Shown: positions 11,401 to 26,400 of the stretch, one piece after another
Position numbering within the stretch: position 1 is the first letter of the stretch
How the letters are laid out: each line of letters opens with the position of its first letter
NCBI RefSeq assembly: GCF_016802725.1
Contig: NC_052679.1
Location: 19,285,548 to 19,349,547, forward strand
Direction: 5' to 3'
DNA: 64,000 nt
Origin: Solenopsis invicta
Taxonomy: Eukaryota > Arthropoda > Insecta > Hymenoptera > Formicidae
The notes under the pieces: model-generated
Database searches by the model: none
What the model was told of the DNA's origin: nothing
Seen by the model: the letters and a program-made list of their open reading frames with translations, nothing else
Made by a program: the position numbers and the translations under genes

Positions 11401-14400
11401 GTATGATTACGCCGCGGCCGCTTAGGAAAGAATCCAATCCGATCAAGCTGGATTAGAATTTCCGAGGATATATCAAGTTAGGAACACTGATAACGTTCTG
11501 ATAAAATTTAAATTATCTTGAAAATTACATGCGCGTACGTGTGAGTATAAATGTGAAAATAATTATAAATAATGATACGTAAACATAAACAAAATAAATT
11601 GCACAAGGAAAGCCAAGTGTTAATCGATTCGTCTATTAACGATTATTCGTACACGATTCGTGGCGCAAACTTGTACAACCGCAGTATTACCGGTAATCAT
11701 TAGCGCGATATTGTTTACCTCTAATTTGAATGTAAATGTTACGGCGTGTATTGCTTCCCAACGAACATTGAGTACGCTAATGTTGCAACAACATGTTATT
11801 GGCCTGGAAATGACGGCAGCGTTCGATATTCTGTCTGCAATTTTCAATCATGACGTAATAGATCATTATTTATTATATATTATTATAGTAACAAAAATGT
11901 GATATAAAATCTAATAAGAACATAATCGACACAAATTGCTCGATTGTCGTTTATAATATTACGTATCAAGCGAAACGATATACAATATCTGACAGGAAAT
12001 TGCGAAATAAGCTCCGATAGTTCCCTATTTCTATTGCACGTTAAACGTCGGGTATATCCGCCTCCCGTGTTCTGAGTTTTATTTTTAATATAAAAATTCT
12101 ATCAAACGATACTTAATGTGAAATTGTTGTTATAATTTTCTAAATATTGAAGAAAAATATCGTCAATAAATAATGATATTACTTTTCTTTAGTATTTATA
12201 GAGAATTATAACAAAGCGAATATCACAATTATATTCTTATTATAAACATATTAGAGAAAATTTAAAAAACAGTTGTATTTAAGGGAAACAAAGATCACAT
12301 TGACAGAAAGTAGTGAAAATAATAATGCTGATACAAAGCATCATAAAATTTTTTAATATTTGAATGAGAGTACGCACAGTCCATTACGACTTTCTACTTT
12401 ACAATTTGTACGTTTCCTTCCCGCATTAACTTTAACTTTCCAAGCAGGCAAGCGGGAAACAAGCTCCGCCACTTAAAACGTTGTCTCCGACATTGGGGGT
12501 GCGGGACTAGCTCGTCGTTGAACGGTCGGAGGGCGAGGGGAAGAGGGTGGGTTAAACGTTGCATTATTTATAGAAACCCTGCAACCTCCTAATCTCCGTC
12601 TGAGAAGGTCTTCTGCCTTGAAATGGCCAACGAAGAAAGTGACGTAATGCCGTCGGTGCGACGAAGTGTTAACGCTCCCCAACGCGTTTTCCCTACAAAT
12701 TTTCCACGTCTCTTCCGGAAATCTCTAGAGATTACATCTTACCTTAATACCGTATTCCGCATTTCAATCCTGTGATATTTAATTATGTAAGATTTTTGTA
12801 ATGTGACGAAGTTATTTAAAACGCAATAAAGAATCTCTTTATTTTCTCATATATTTTTTCCTTATAAATAATTTTATCTCCTTTATTTTCAGTCTGCACA
12901 AATTAATTACTTAAAAAAGATTGAAATTTATTTAGATTTGCCCTTTTAGTTGCATCTAATTGCATATAAAAGCATCTCTGCCTTGTCTTAATTTCATTTT
13001 TTATAAAAAAGAATCTTTTACTCTCTATATGTTCAGTATATGTATTATGTTTTTTAAATCCGCAAAATCCAAATTCCAAGTTGAACATAGAATTTTGAAT
13101 TTGTTACAGCGGACTATTGATTGAAATTTTATCGATGCATCCAAGTTGATTGCGCTGAGTTGATATACGAATGCCCAACATGTTCGTGCAACAATCTCTT
13201 GCGTATAGAGTAAATATAACGTATATACATACACTACAAGGGACCGGACCGCGTAATTAGCGGAGTCGTATATGCCATTATATATCGCGAATACACGTCA
13301 TGGGTGTTCTGTAAATCCCTTTGTCCATCTTTGTCGTCACCGCCCTCCGCCGTAGGGTAGAAGCAAACTGTATATTTACTCCGATATTAATTATTTCCAG
13401 TCACGATCAATTAGTGTTCAAAATCCGATCAACTGTGAATGTTTCTATAATTAAGTCTTGTCAAGCAAAGCGTATCATTATGTCATAAAAATTTTGACGC
13501 TCCGATAGTAGCGATCATATGAAATACATATTGATCGTGATATCTAATTATTACCCGACATTAAATAGCAGTAGAGATAATCAGCAAATATACAATCGAC
13601 CACTTACGAAAGATATATTTCAATCAATATCATTCACATTAATTTAATATTATAATTTTATTTCATTCTTAATTATTTCTATATATCTAATTAATGAAAT
13701 TAAGCTATTCAGAAATGAAATAAAGTAATATCTTTTGTAGAATTTTCTGTGTGTACTCTCATTCAAATATTAAAAAATTTTATGATGCTTTATATCAGCG
13801 TTATCATTTTCACTACTTTTTATCAATGTGATCTTCCATTAAATACAACTGTATTTTAAATTTTCTCTAATATGTTTATAATACAAAGATAAAGTAAAAA
13901 AAAGTTTATTTCACAATTATATATTTTATAAAAGTTTAATAGAAAAATATTATGTCTCCAGCAAGCTTCACAAATAAATACTGCAAAATTACTTGTGCAG
14001 TAAATAACAATTTTTAAATATGTAAATCTTGCGTTTCATTTCAAACAATAAAATTTTATTTTATATATTATTTTACGTAGATGTACAATAATCTTCTTGA
14101 TTCATAAAGCTTCTAAAGATTTTAATCCTGCTCAGCACGTGACCGTATGTAGTCACCTCCTAGAATTTTTTTCGCGTTATGACACTATGACGAGACAGCG
14201 CGACAAAAATGTCGTCGTGATGGGCCGATAGATAAGAGTGCAGCGTCGCGTTTACGTACGTAAATGTATGCAGTTTTGCGTATATATCGCGCGTCACACC
14301 GAGTTAAGAATGCACGCGCGTGTCATCGCGTGCAGCGCGCCGAAAGTGGAAAGGGCACGTCTCGCTTCAACCGACTGATAAACGCGGTGTCCGCTTCAAA

Positions 14401-17400
14401 ATGCATAGAATTACTTTACATGGCGAGTAGATAAAGCGCAGTCAACTGGCGCGGTGTGCAACGCCACAGGCGGTGTACGTATTTTCATCTTGCCCGTCTA
14501 CACGCCGCGCTAATTTCATACGCACCACCCGGCGTCGAAAGCTGCGAGCCACGGTTGTGACACACGTCGCCGTTGATTTTTATGCAATTTGCGCTGGCGC
14601 ATTTATGCACAACGAGCTGCACTGTCAAGTTCCCAGTTTTTAACGCATCCCAAAAATCAAATCCTTTCACTATATTTAATTAGGCATTCAGAGCAAATTT
14701 TTTAGAGAATTTCCAAATTTACATTTGGTGCAGAATAAGGTATAGAAAATACATCAGAATAAAATTTCATGTCAAAAGTTCTCCTTGAAAAAAATGGCGA
14801 AGAAATTATAATAACATCAGAAATTATAATAACATAATAATCCTGATTGTTGGATAGAAGCATTTCTTATTTTTAAGAACGCGAATAGTTGTTTTGAATA
14901 ATTGCATAAGCATTAGAATTTCTCACTTAATAACGGAGATAATAAGGATAGCCGAAATGCTTACAGTGGCCATAATACTACCTTGAGCTTTATTTAATTA
15001 AATGTATCTTATACGTGTGCATTTGTAAAGTTTCATTTAGAAGTTACATACTTTATACATATCGCGACTTAAACAAATTTTTATAGACTTTCGTGGCGAT
15101 TATCCATCTCCCAGCTACTCTGGCAAATGTTTGCGTACCCACATTGTTTCGCCGCGAACTTCCTGGCAGGCCTATACCACCACGATGACTTACTGATCAT
15201 AGCTTGATTTATATTCAATAACCAGCGGTAAACGCGGGGTTAGTTACCCCCCATATCCACGTGCAATCACGTCCTGCCACGTGCAAACGTGGCTGATGGT
15301 ACGTACACAGACGTTTCTCACGTCCGTGTATCTAAGGGCTACGCATTCGTCTGTCCGCACACATACACGGTACACACTTCTTGCCAACTTGCACGCACAC
15401 AAGCGGCAATGTAAACTCGATGATTGGCCCTCTGCGGAAGGATAGGGTCACCCTACCGTCCTGTTCCTCCGTTTGTGTTCCTTCGCATATCAGCCATCGC
15501 TCGAATTCGCAGGGAGAACGGCCACCGAGCAAGCAAAATTTAATGGAGAGCTGCCTATGAAGGATCTTTTTTCTTCAACCTAATTATTTGCAGTAAAACG
15601 TAAATCAGATTAACGAGAGTCAGTAAAGTTCTATGAGTAATAATCGACTAGAGTAATTTAAAAAATAGATAGGAAAAATTTAGAAACGCGTAATATTTAT
15701 TTGAATGAGTAGAGAAGTCTCGGCAACTGCATTGAGCTCCACGATCGTATTTCAATTTACTCTATGATAAAAAATTATGCATGTAATTAAAATACATAAA
15801 TAATGTTACGATGAAAATCACTCAAAGAAATACCTTGCTGAGCATTTTTCTTAAATTGAAATCATTCCCCCTTTTTTTATTTGTAAAATTTTATATTTAT
15901 AGTATTTATATTTATTATTTAAATATAATTGTTTAATTAATGCAAAATTTTATTTAAACTAAATATATGTAAACCTCGCATGGTATTTTCCACTGGTATC
16001 ACCGACTATCCGCATTCCACTAAGCGTGTATTTGTAATAAATATCTTTTTCGAATTTATCTCCATTTTCCCGTGTTACACAATAATATCAAAGTACAAAG
16101 GCAACTGCGGATAATAACCGCTTCTCATCGCCATCGTATGAACGTGTTGGCACTCGAACGGCGCGTATCTCTCGTTACAACGGTACGTCGTAACATTACG
16201 GCTGTCGGCGGCCGGGAACATCGCCGCGTGAAATGCGGCTGCATCGGCGACATAATTAAAGTCGCCCTTTGTCCCGCGTGCGCATTTCGCTTGAATTATT
16301 CTCGTGACTTTCAGGAATTCAGTAAGAGAAAGCGCGGAAGCGCCGCCGGGCCGTATCTTCGCGCGAATATACGGGATTAAAAAAATGTGCAGTGCACATT
16401 TCTGAAAAAGTGCGCTCCGCTAAATGTGTCTCGCGACACCGTACATCAAATCACTGGTGATAAGAAAAACTTGGCGAGATACGCTTTTACTTTTATGGAC
16501 GGGATGAGAGTGAGAAAAGAGGATAAAATTCGCATACAATTTGCGTATTAAATGTATTGGGATTTAATTTATTGCATTCATGGAGTATTCGAGTCGTTCC
16601 TTTATAGATTGATATTCACCGAAGTGTAAGCGCGGTTATCAAATTGCTTCTACTCGCCGGAAGCTGCAATTGATTGCAACATCCACGTCTCTGAAGTGCG
16701 TTGAGTTGATATCAACATCTTGGTATCACGATTATCGCATCAAGCATGCATGAAGTCATATCCCCTGAGGATACACGACAGGATTTGTGAAATTAGCACG
16801 ACATTTTATTAACGCAAAAAGAAAGACCTGAACTCTAACTATATATTTTTATAAAGAACTCCGGAATGTTCCTCCGGAATGTACTAGGCTATAATTATTA
16901 TTATTATTATTTTTTTTAACAAAATGTGTCAGCTTTACAGATCCGAATTTTTATGTTCCGACATAATTTTAATTCATAAAAATATTATTACGCCACAACA
17001 TAATAATAATGCAAATTAAAATTATGACTCGACATAAAAATAATTCTGTATTTCTATTATGTCTGGTCACATAATTTTAATTCATGAAATTATTATGTAG
17101 GAACGTAATTTTAATTACTTACGCTACAATATTTATTACTTATACATATATGTGTATTATATAAAATGCATAATCGAATTAATTTAATTGCTCAATCATC
17201 TTTTTACTTACTATAGTATTGCAAATATAGACTAGGAAAGTAACTCATATTTTATAGAATTTTACTGTTACACTGTAAAATATACGTTTTATCATGTTTT
17301 TAACAGGACCGACGTGGACGCTGCATCCGGCACGAAAAGTGGTACTTTAAAATTCGTAAGGACTTTGACAAACATTTCGAAGGATGCCGGCGGCATAGCT

Positions 17401-20400
17401 CATATGCGATGCGAAGTCGTGGGCGATCCTCCTCCAACAAAGATACGATGGTACAAGAATGAAGCGCCATTAGAAGAGAACCGACCAAAAATCACCATTA
17501 GAAAAATACACGCGCAAGTATGTGTAATTGTTAATCTGTTAATAACTTTCAATTATTTCTCTGTTTCTCTAAGTTGTGTTGCTTTCAAAATTTAATTTCT
17601 GATGTTTACATTTAAAAAAGTGTTATACGTATATTCTATAAATACATATACATATTTTATATTTTTATTAAATAAAGCTTTCACATACTCTCTGATATTT
17701 TCAGTACTTTTAATTTTTAATTTTTAAATTACTATTTAATAAACATAAATATATATATAACATTCCAGATGCACGAACATGCGGCGAAGAACTTGGCAGG
17801 AAGTCGATTAAAAATCACAAATTTGGACGTTTCTGACATTGGTTTTTATATTTGTCGCGTCAGTAATGGTAAGGACCAAATTCAGAGCGAAGGAACCCTG
17901 CGAGTCGATTCTTCAAAAAAATGGCCAGGTAAGTAATTAAAAATTAAACTTTTATCAGATTTTGTACTTCTCCGTCCAATTAACTATTTTGTAATAAAAT
18001 AATTAACAAAATTTGTGCATGTATTTGTTAGAACGAGTAATTGTTTCGCGAGATCAATTTTATTTAAAACACTTAATTACTTGTTACTTTAATTAAAAGT
18101 TTCGCATTATTTAAATAAAATGGGCTTTTTTCACGATACTTTCCCGTTATTAATCCAATTTAAATTTAGAAAGAGATTTTTCATTCATATTTAGTGTAAA
18201 ATTACGCCCGGGCGAGCATTACGCAGTTACGCTAACGAACCTCGGTGTAACCATTAGGAAGGATAATCGTATCTCCTTCGTAGTTTTAAAGCCACGCGAA
18301 GCAGTTCGCTCATAATTCGGGTAGTTTACATTTCGCACGAATAATTAAACATGCGAGTTTTAAACACGCGGCCCGTAAAATCCAGCGAGTATGATATTTC
18401 CGCGTCACCGGGGGAACGGGTCTTGAAGGTGGGCTTTGCGGTCGTAACTCGCTTACGGAACAACATCATAAAAAACATTTGTAATGCGCGAGGTGAATCG
18501 CGACATTTTACCTACTCCGTCGCGACGAAAATTTTCGAGTAAACGCATTAAATGCTTGGGCTAATGGTATATGTTTGACGTGAGAGCATTATCATAAAAC
18601 GCAAAACCGTCTGACTATGGAAACGGCTATACCGCTTGGCTCTACACCAGCTGTATTGTTATCTTATGCTATGCAAGGGCGTAGGCAGAATTCTCTCGAA
18701 ACTGCCTTTACTTAGCATATATCAAGTTCATTAAAAAAATTCTTGTAGATTCGCTGTGAAGAATCTTTTACCAATCATTTTTAAATATAAATATAAATGG
18801 TACAGAAATTTATTTAGAAATTACTGAATCAGTTTGAGATTTGAACTCACACTGATTTCAATTAAATGAGTTTAGAGTAGAATTTATATATAAAAAAAAA
18901 TTTTATATAATAATTTATTTTTGTATTATTGATTTGGTTTCTCTTTCTTTTATTTATTGTATATTTGTTTGTTTGCATTTTTATCTTTAATCGTGCGTGT
19001 GTTTAATGTATTTTATATTATGTTTTCATAAAATTTTCCTCTGATTATTATTTGAAAATTGTGAGCTTGGAATCCTTTAAAATACGTCCTTGCCTACATC
19101 CTTGTGTTATCTCCCCTGGTCTAGTGGGTAGTTCGCGTTTACGATGCGCCACACTTTCACCCAAGATCATTCCGGTTAATGTGATATTAGAGTAAATATT
19201 TGAAGACTCTAACTAAGAAAACGCAATTATCAATAAATTGTCGAGTCATTTAAACCCCAGAGTTTTCAGATTATTTTAAAAATGGAAGTAACGTTATAAC
19301 AATTTTTAGCTTATTTTGTCGACGTATTCTGTTAGTCATAATTTTGTAGCTATCCAAAAAGATATACTACTTTATATAAAGCGATGTTATTCATTGTAAG
19401 GCACGATTGTCGAGTTTATGCATTCACAAAAATAACCGAAATGCATTTTGCTGTTATTACGTTTATTTGCACAGATGCTCAGTTTCGAGGACGATTCGAC
19501 TTTTACTAAGTAATAAAAAGAACTGTACTAAGCTTTCCTGAGTCGCGCTCAATTTCCAGACTGGGAAGGAATCGTAAAAGTAATGCCGTTATACGAATAC
19601 TACGTTCCTCGCCGTAGTGAAAATCGAATCAAATTAAGAGGAAGTGAAAGTCAGGTTCGTAGTTGTCGACAACCGAAGTGGGACGACGAAGAAAAGCTCT
19701 TTCGTGCTTCGGCTTCGAGAATCACAAAAATAAGAAACTTAACGTGGTCGTAAAACTGTCAATTTGGAACGAACTCACGATCGACATCTGTTATAAGAGT
19801 CGATGGACAAGTTGGAGTAAAATAAAGGTACAAGTTAGAGGAGAGTATAATGTAGAGAAAGCCATTTCGTCGAAGAATATTTGAGATATTTTACGTTTAT
19901 CGCGCTAATTTATCAAAATAGCAATAACCGCGATATTAAAGTACAAAATAATCACCAAAGTTGATTAGTTTTATTTAAAATAACTGCTTAAATTGGTTAT
20001 CAAGATTAAATTACCAGAGTATAATAATTGTTAAATCTGATTACTTGATTAGTATATTATTACTCTACAATAGTATATTATTATTTATGATCAATTTATA
20101 CTGATACATTGTGCGTCAGTATAATTTATAATGTTATGCGCAAAACAAGAAAATAATTATCCGCAATATTCTGTATTATTTTCAATCTTCGTCAGAAGTT
20201 AATCAATCCCGGCATTAAATTATTTAACGAAATCGTAATTTCCCTTTACTTCAACGCAATAATATTTTGTTTAAACGTTCGAGAATAATAATTTGCCGAC
20301 TAGTAGTATTTTATTCCACGTTCAACACACGATACATTCTACTTTCCGAGGTCACAAATTTTTTTCTTGACACTTTCCTTCCGAGGATCTCTGAGAGATG

Positions 20401-23400
20401 CACTTCACTTCAAGAACTTCATTATGCGTGGTGTAAATTAGTTTCAATTTATCGTAAGACGAGGGGCAAACTTCTTAAAGCCAAACTCCAAGCATTTCTC
20501 TAGGACGAAGTTATTGCGCGACAGCTCTGACAAATTCTAATCCAGCCCTGTACTGTTTCGCTTAATGCGTGAAGTACAGCAAGAACGAAGCAAACCTCGG
20601 TAAAGTCTACCTCTTGAAGATAGACAAACCGTACTGGTTTCTTCTTCTAGGGAAGGAAAGTTTGTTGTTAATACCGCGTGAGTAGAATTTGGAAGCCACT
20701 ACTTTAGCAAACTGAACTTGAGTTTTAAGGGCCATAATCGGCTGAGACATACTATTTACCATTAATCAATCGCGCAACATAAATATCATAAATATTTAAA
20801 AAAAATAGACACCTGTGTCTTGCTACAAAAATTATTTAAAATAATGACTTTGTAAGCCTTTGTAATATATTGTAGATAAAATACACATTAACCTTTTATA
20901 TGAATATATATTGTTCGTTAATTATGAATGTAAAAATCACTCGAAAAAAAAAAATAGAAATAATAAAATATGAGGAAAAAAAATACATGAGACAACCATA
21001 TCTACATTATTATTTTAAAAAATCTATAAAACTTACATTTATAAAGGTATAAAATAATCACAATTTCTTAAATAAAAAATTATTCAAAAATTATAAATTG
21101 TTTATAAAAATTTATAGTACAGTCTTCCAAATTTTATAACTATCTATTAAATGATGAACAAATATAAATATTACATTTTGCTCATCTCTGACCCGTTCAA
21201 AAGATATTTATAATCAATACTATTGTTTGAGAATTTCGTTTCACAACAATTTGATTTTCGCACGTTTCTGGAAATTATGCCCAAGCAAGATGACATTTAC
21301 AACTCGAGAGAGGGATAACAGCATGCAAACAGGGCGAAAATTTCGCGGTCCTTCCGGTCTGCCCCTTCGACAGGTCGGTTCTAAAAATGATGTACCTCGT
21401 CTTCTGGTGGCAGGGCAGTAAGTCCCAATGGAACTTTCTGTAATAAAGTTTCCGAAAAGCTCTCACGCCCGTGGGCGATGAAACAAAACTGGCAGCGTTT
21501 CTGGGACGAAGTTAGCACCGAAGAGACATCCCTAACAAATTCTAATCTAATCCCGAGAGCCTCGACTAATGCACAAGGCGCGGCACCTCTCTCCCGTACC
21601 GTGTCCCCGTTCCAAGGAAGGCCCTTCCCGTTGTCGGGCGGCACACGACGAACTTTAATATTAGCACTCTGCAAGTCAAACTCAACGTTGGAAAATTCAA
21701 ACTTCTTTCCTCGCCGCGCTGGATGTTCCTCCCCCTCGACGGTCCCCCGGAGTTTAACGCCGTGGGACGAGGGTAGGACGTGGATCGTGCAAGATCAGCG
21801 AAGGGAGACGTAGAAGATTGCCGAAGGGTGCCGCAAGGGGATCCGATCGCGCACGATGACAGGAGATGGCTTCTTTTCGAGCAACGAGCGACCTAATCGT
21901 CCGATTTACTACCCTGTAGATCTTGGCGTGTTAAAGTTAGTCGCACATTATCCCCATCAGTGGGGCGTCAATCTTATGTTTAATTCCGAGGACGAAAACA
22001 CGGGTTAATTAACACGGTGGGTTCGAGATTGCCCGGAATTAATCGACGCGTTTTAACCGTTGTTTCGACCAGTATAACCAGCGAAATGAAGATGGACGTT
22101 TGATTTGCGATTTTATTACATTTACTTCAAAGCGTTAATGTTATATTCATGAACCGACAATTAATATCGAAATGTTAAAATAAAACGACATAGATGACAA
22201 AGTAATAAATCATGTCGCGTAAATGTAATCTGATTTGCTTTTAAAATTATTTTATTTTACTGTTAACAGGAAATTGTTATATTTGAACGATCTATAATAT
22301 TTAACATATATTTTTAAATAATGTGATGGCAGACAGTTGTGAGAAAGATAGCATAATGACAATTTAATTTTATTTAAAAATTCAGAATATATTCAAATTA
22401 TATTGATCGCATAGCACGTTAAAAAAATAATAAATATATATAATATTCATAAAAAATAAAAGATATCTCTATAATTGCAGCGTGCTTTATGCGTTATACA
22501 TGCTCAATTTCATAGAAACGTATACCGTCGTGTAGCAGCTAAGATTTACTTTCCGCATGTTTGCAAGCGATTGTTTCACGTGATACGGAAACCGACCAAA
22601 TTCGCCGCACGTCGTCTACATCGTAAACTCCAGGCGCAATGAAATTCATATCGCAAACGTGGGGTTTGGCGTACACTCGAGTTTCAGACTATCGTTGGTG
22701 ATGTATCCTCTAAGCTTGGCGGTCTATCCTCGAAAATATTCTCATTCTTCAATTTCTCGTTTTAACAAGTTAATGAAGAATGCATTTATTTGTCTATCCA
22801 ATTTTTAGTACATTTATTATAATGATTAATCGAAAAAAAGATTAATTAAAAAAGTATGAGAAAAAAATATCACTCTCGCCAAGGGCAAATAGATTTTAAT
22901 CAAAGAGTGTGTAAATGAAAAAAAAAAAATGTGAAAAAAGACGTACATATTCATGTTGGGACGCGTATTTGCAGTGTCAACTTCCTTTTTTGTTGAAAGT
23001 GGATGTCTCCCATTTTGAAGCAACCGCTTTGAATAACCACGACGTACCTTCCCTCTACCCGTTCCGATAACGGTGAAATGATAACATTTCGCTTAGCAAA
23101 CGTGTGACTCAGAAATAATAACTCGTTCACTTAGTACGGTGTTCACGTTCCGCGGCTCTTTTTATTAGCACTGCTGAAGCACGAGGGGGGTGAGCAACAC
23201 GTCGGCGACGACGGAAAATTGGGAAAGGTAAATGGCCGCGTTAAAAGGGTGTCCGACCCGCACCTTCCTAATTCAGTTACCCCGTTGCCCTTGGGTTTTT
23301 AACCCGAAGAGGCGGAACACTTAGTTACTCCGGAGTCCGTCGTAGATTTCTCACGTGCCCGCTTCGCACGCAGGTGGCAAAATATGAAATATCCATTCTC

Positions 23401-26400
23401 CGCTCATGAAACATTATTATTATGACCCTCTATGCCCGGAAAGCTTTTTGATAACGTTGGAAAAATAGTAAAATTTCCCCGGCAACTTCGTGCGCACACG
23501 AAGACTCTATTTTATCTTAATTTTATCTATTATATTTTTTACGCGTGTGTACTCGTATTTCTTGCCCTTTACTTACATTTTCTCTTTTCTTACTCTCTAC
23601 TCGTACAGTGGCTTTGCGTTTAATACGAAGAATTGAATCTATGTGAACTTGAGAAGAAAATTAACTTATTAATCCACTTGTTCTCATTATAGCCACGTGG
23701 TCTTATGGAATTATAAGATAGAAAATTGTTCTTATGCTGTAAATATGTATTCGTTCCATTTACATGTGGATCTGATACGTATTTTAATATGTATTCAAAA
23801 ATGTTTTGTTAAAAAAATATCATAAAAAATAAACGGAGATTTTTTTATCATTGTTAAACAATCTGGAAATAAAAGGATTAAAATCACTGCTATCTCGTAG
23901 CTTGTCAAAGCTTCACATTCATGATCGCGCATTCATGTCTGCGTACTAGTATCTTTTACTCATCTCTCGTTCTCCGCACGTTCAGGTAATCGCGCGTAAT
24001 TAGATCGTCACTGATTAAATTATACGTTATTTATGGAACGCATCGTGGCCGTTCCTTGCTTTTAATCGTTGACTTTTAATCGCAGGATATCGAAACACAC
24101 TTTTAACATAGGTCGGGAATATCGACGTGAGATGAGTCCGCTCCGCGGACCAGGCCGGCCAGACGCGTTTTACGCGTACATAATTGAAAAAGTTTAGCCG
24201 CGTTCGCAACGACAGGCGTCCGTCTCTCTCGCCCTTCCTCCGCGCGTTACGATTAGTATTCTGTGTAGCCACCGGCTGCGGTAATAGCCACGACGACGTG
24301 ATATTTATGAGATTTTTTGTTGACTGTATGCACGAGGTTCTCTCGTTGTATCCGGATATTTCGCGGTTAGCTTTGGCTTTGCCGTGTTCGCGATTTTTTG
24401 CGGATCGACATAGAGCTTCCCTTTCTCGTCGAAAAACAACTCTTTATGAGCTAGTATATTAACTCATGTAATGGTATACAAGTTTTAAACTGAAGGAACC
24501 GAGGAGATTTTGTAGGCAAAACTCGTACAGACTCTTTATTAATATTTTTTTTTGCTTTTTAAATTTGTTTTTAGGATTTTGCTACTTGTGCATCCATGAG
24601 CACGCATTTTGTAATTTGTTTTATTTAATACTTATAGATAAGTTTTGAATTATCAATTTTACATTGTTCCGTAAGTACAATAACATTTTTAAATTCTTTA
24701 GTTTTGATTTTATTTTTTTAAACTATGGTTAATGCAGATATTCCTAAGTAACTTTGGAATTAAAATTCTGTTTAAAAATTAATTATAAAAAATATTTTTA
24801 GTCATCTAATTATTAATTTTTTTGTCAATAACTTTAAAGGAAAGCATTGCTGTGTTTCGTTGACCAATGGGCGTTTAACGTTCTATCCACAATTATTAAT
24901 CACAGTGTAATCATAAAACCATCATTATGACGCAACACAAACCACCGACAAAACCGCATCGTTTAACGGAAAAATCTCCGCCACGGGATGGCCGATTTCC
25001 AATTCCCCCGTCGTTTTACACCATTAAAAGCGTAAATATTGGACGACCGTGGAGACGGATTGCGCGGTGCTGTTGAAAAGCGATCGAAAAAGTTGTTTCC
25101 GCGCTCTCGCTAGATTCATCGTCGCGTGTGCATTAATATTCCGCGACGCAACCGCACCGTTGAATTCATCGAGGTGAAACGATGGGCTGCACCACGTTCT
25201 ACAACGCGCTCGCTCCACGCACTGCGCTTCTCCTACGAGAAATCAACATCGCGTTATCCTTGCTCGCACAGAGGCTGTTCAATTTACGGCCAAGTTAGGG
25301 TACACAAAGCGGCGGGTACACTTCGATAGGCAGACTGAGGAGAGAGAGAAAGCCGAGGGAAGGAGAATTTTGAACTACTATAGGTAGATACGTAATCACG
25401 CGCAGATAACCGTGTGTATACCCGAGTGGAGGAGAAGCTAAGATCTTATCTTTGTGGCAGCTGCGGCGTGTAAGAGAATGCCGTGATAATGAACGTCTAC
25501 TCGCTCGTTGCACCCGTCGATGCGCGCGAGTCGCACCACACGAATTGCATTTACGGGAGTGATATGTCACACGGCGAGCTTGCAGAGATTGTTTTATCGT
25601 GTGTGCTTTGTGTTAGAGCTTCGAGTAGTTGCACACCTTGTACTCGTGATAAGCACCTGTGTTCCTTTCTTACCTGATCTTGATTGTATATTTTATCCCA
25701 TTCTGTTTCTTACGTTCGCACTTAATTCGTCCGTCTGTGTCCAGTAAATGTGTCTAACCAAAGTATACAATTAAATTGCACATTTTTTTATTGTTCGTAT
25801 AGTTTGAAAGTTGCGAGTAAGTGTTTAATAAGGGAACTTCGACTAATCAAAGAATGAATTACGGTTATACGCACAATGAAATATCTTGGAACGCTTGTTA
25901 ATTCTACCTTTCCTCGTGTAAAAGACGGTTTATGTTTACACGGTTATTGGAACGGAATACGAGACGCGTGTGCAACTTTCCTCGATCAACGGATGATGCA
26001 TGCGGCGATAGCCGGTTATTGAAATACGATATATGAGTGCCTTCATCGTATCCAGTCGGCATAATAATGCGCGGGGCATAAATTCAACTCGCGAAAAGTT
26101 TGCTGACGGCGTATATATATAGACGTACGTAATGCACGTCCGCTTTTACGCAATATCGTGTCCGAAAGTTGAATTTTATTCACACGTGAAAACGAATAAA
26201 TTATGTAAAAAGCATGAGAGAGAGAGATGGAGTTGGCGGTTTTCATTTTTTGGAAAAAGAGAATTCAAACTCTGAAACAATTGTAAACATACTATATTTT
26301 GCATTGGAATCATTGTTATTTCTTTCGTTTGTAAAGGATTTTAATATTTCTACCATTTTGCATAATATTTTTTAATAATTAATGTAAAACATTAAATATA

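Larger units (their letters stand above)
8438..17306 (+). other. Ror intron (8.9 kb)
   Basis: Bounded by GTGAGT and a TTTTAACAG acceptor with matching phase. It contains GC-rich stretches at about 9240-9760, 14150-14560, 15120-15530 and 16080-16480 without coding signatures, plus the repeats listed separately. A 19-20 bp unit is tandemly doubled near 14801-14838. Confidence 0.85.

Noticed and set aside
21478..21813. 111-codon + strand open frame in a GC-rich patch
   Set aside because: The opposite strand is open over much of it too, as expected in GC-rich DNA with few stops; no recognisable motif.
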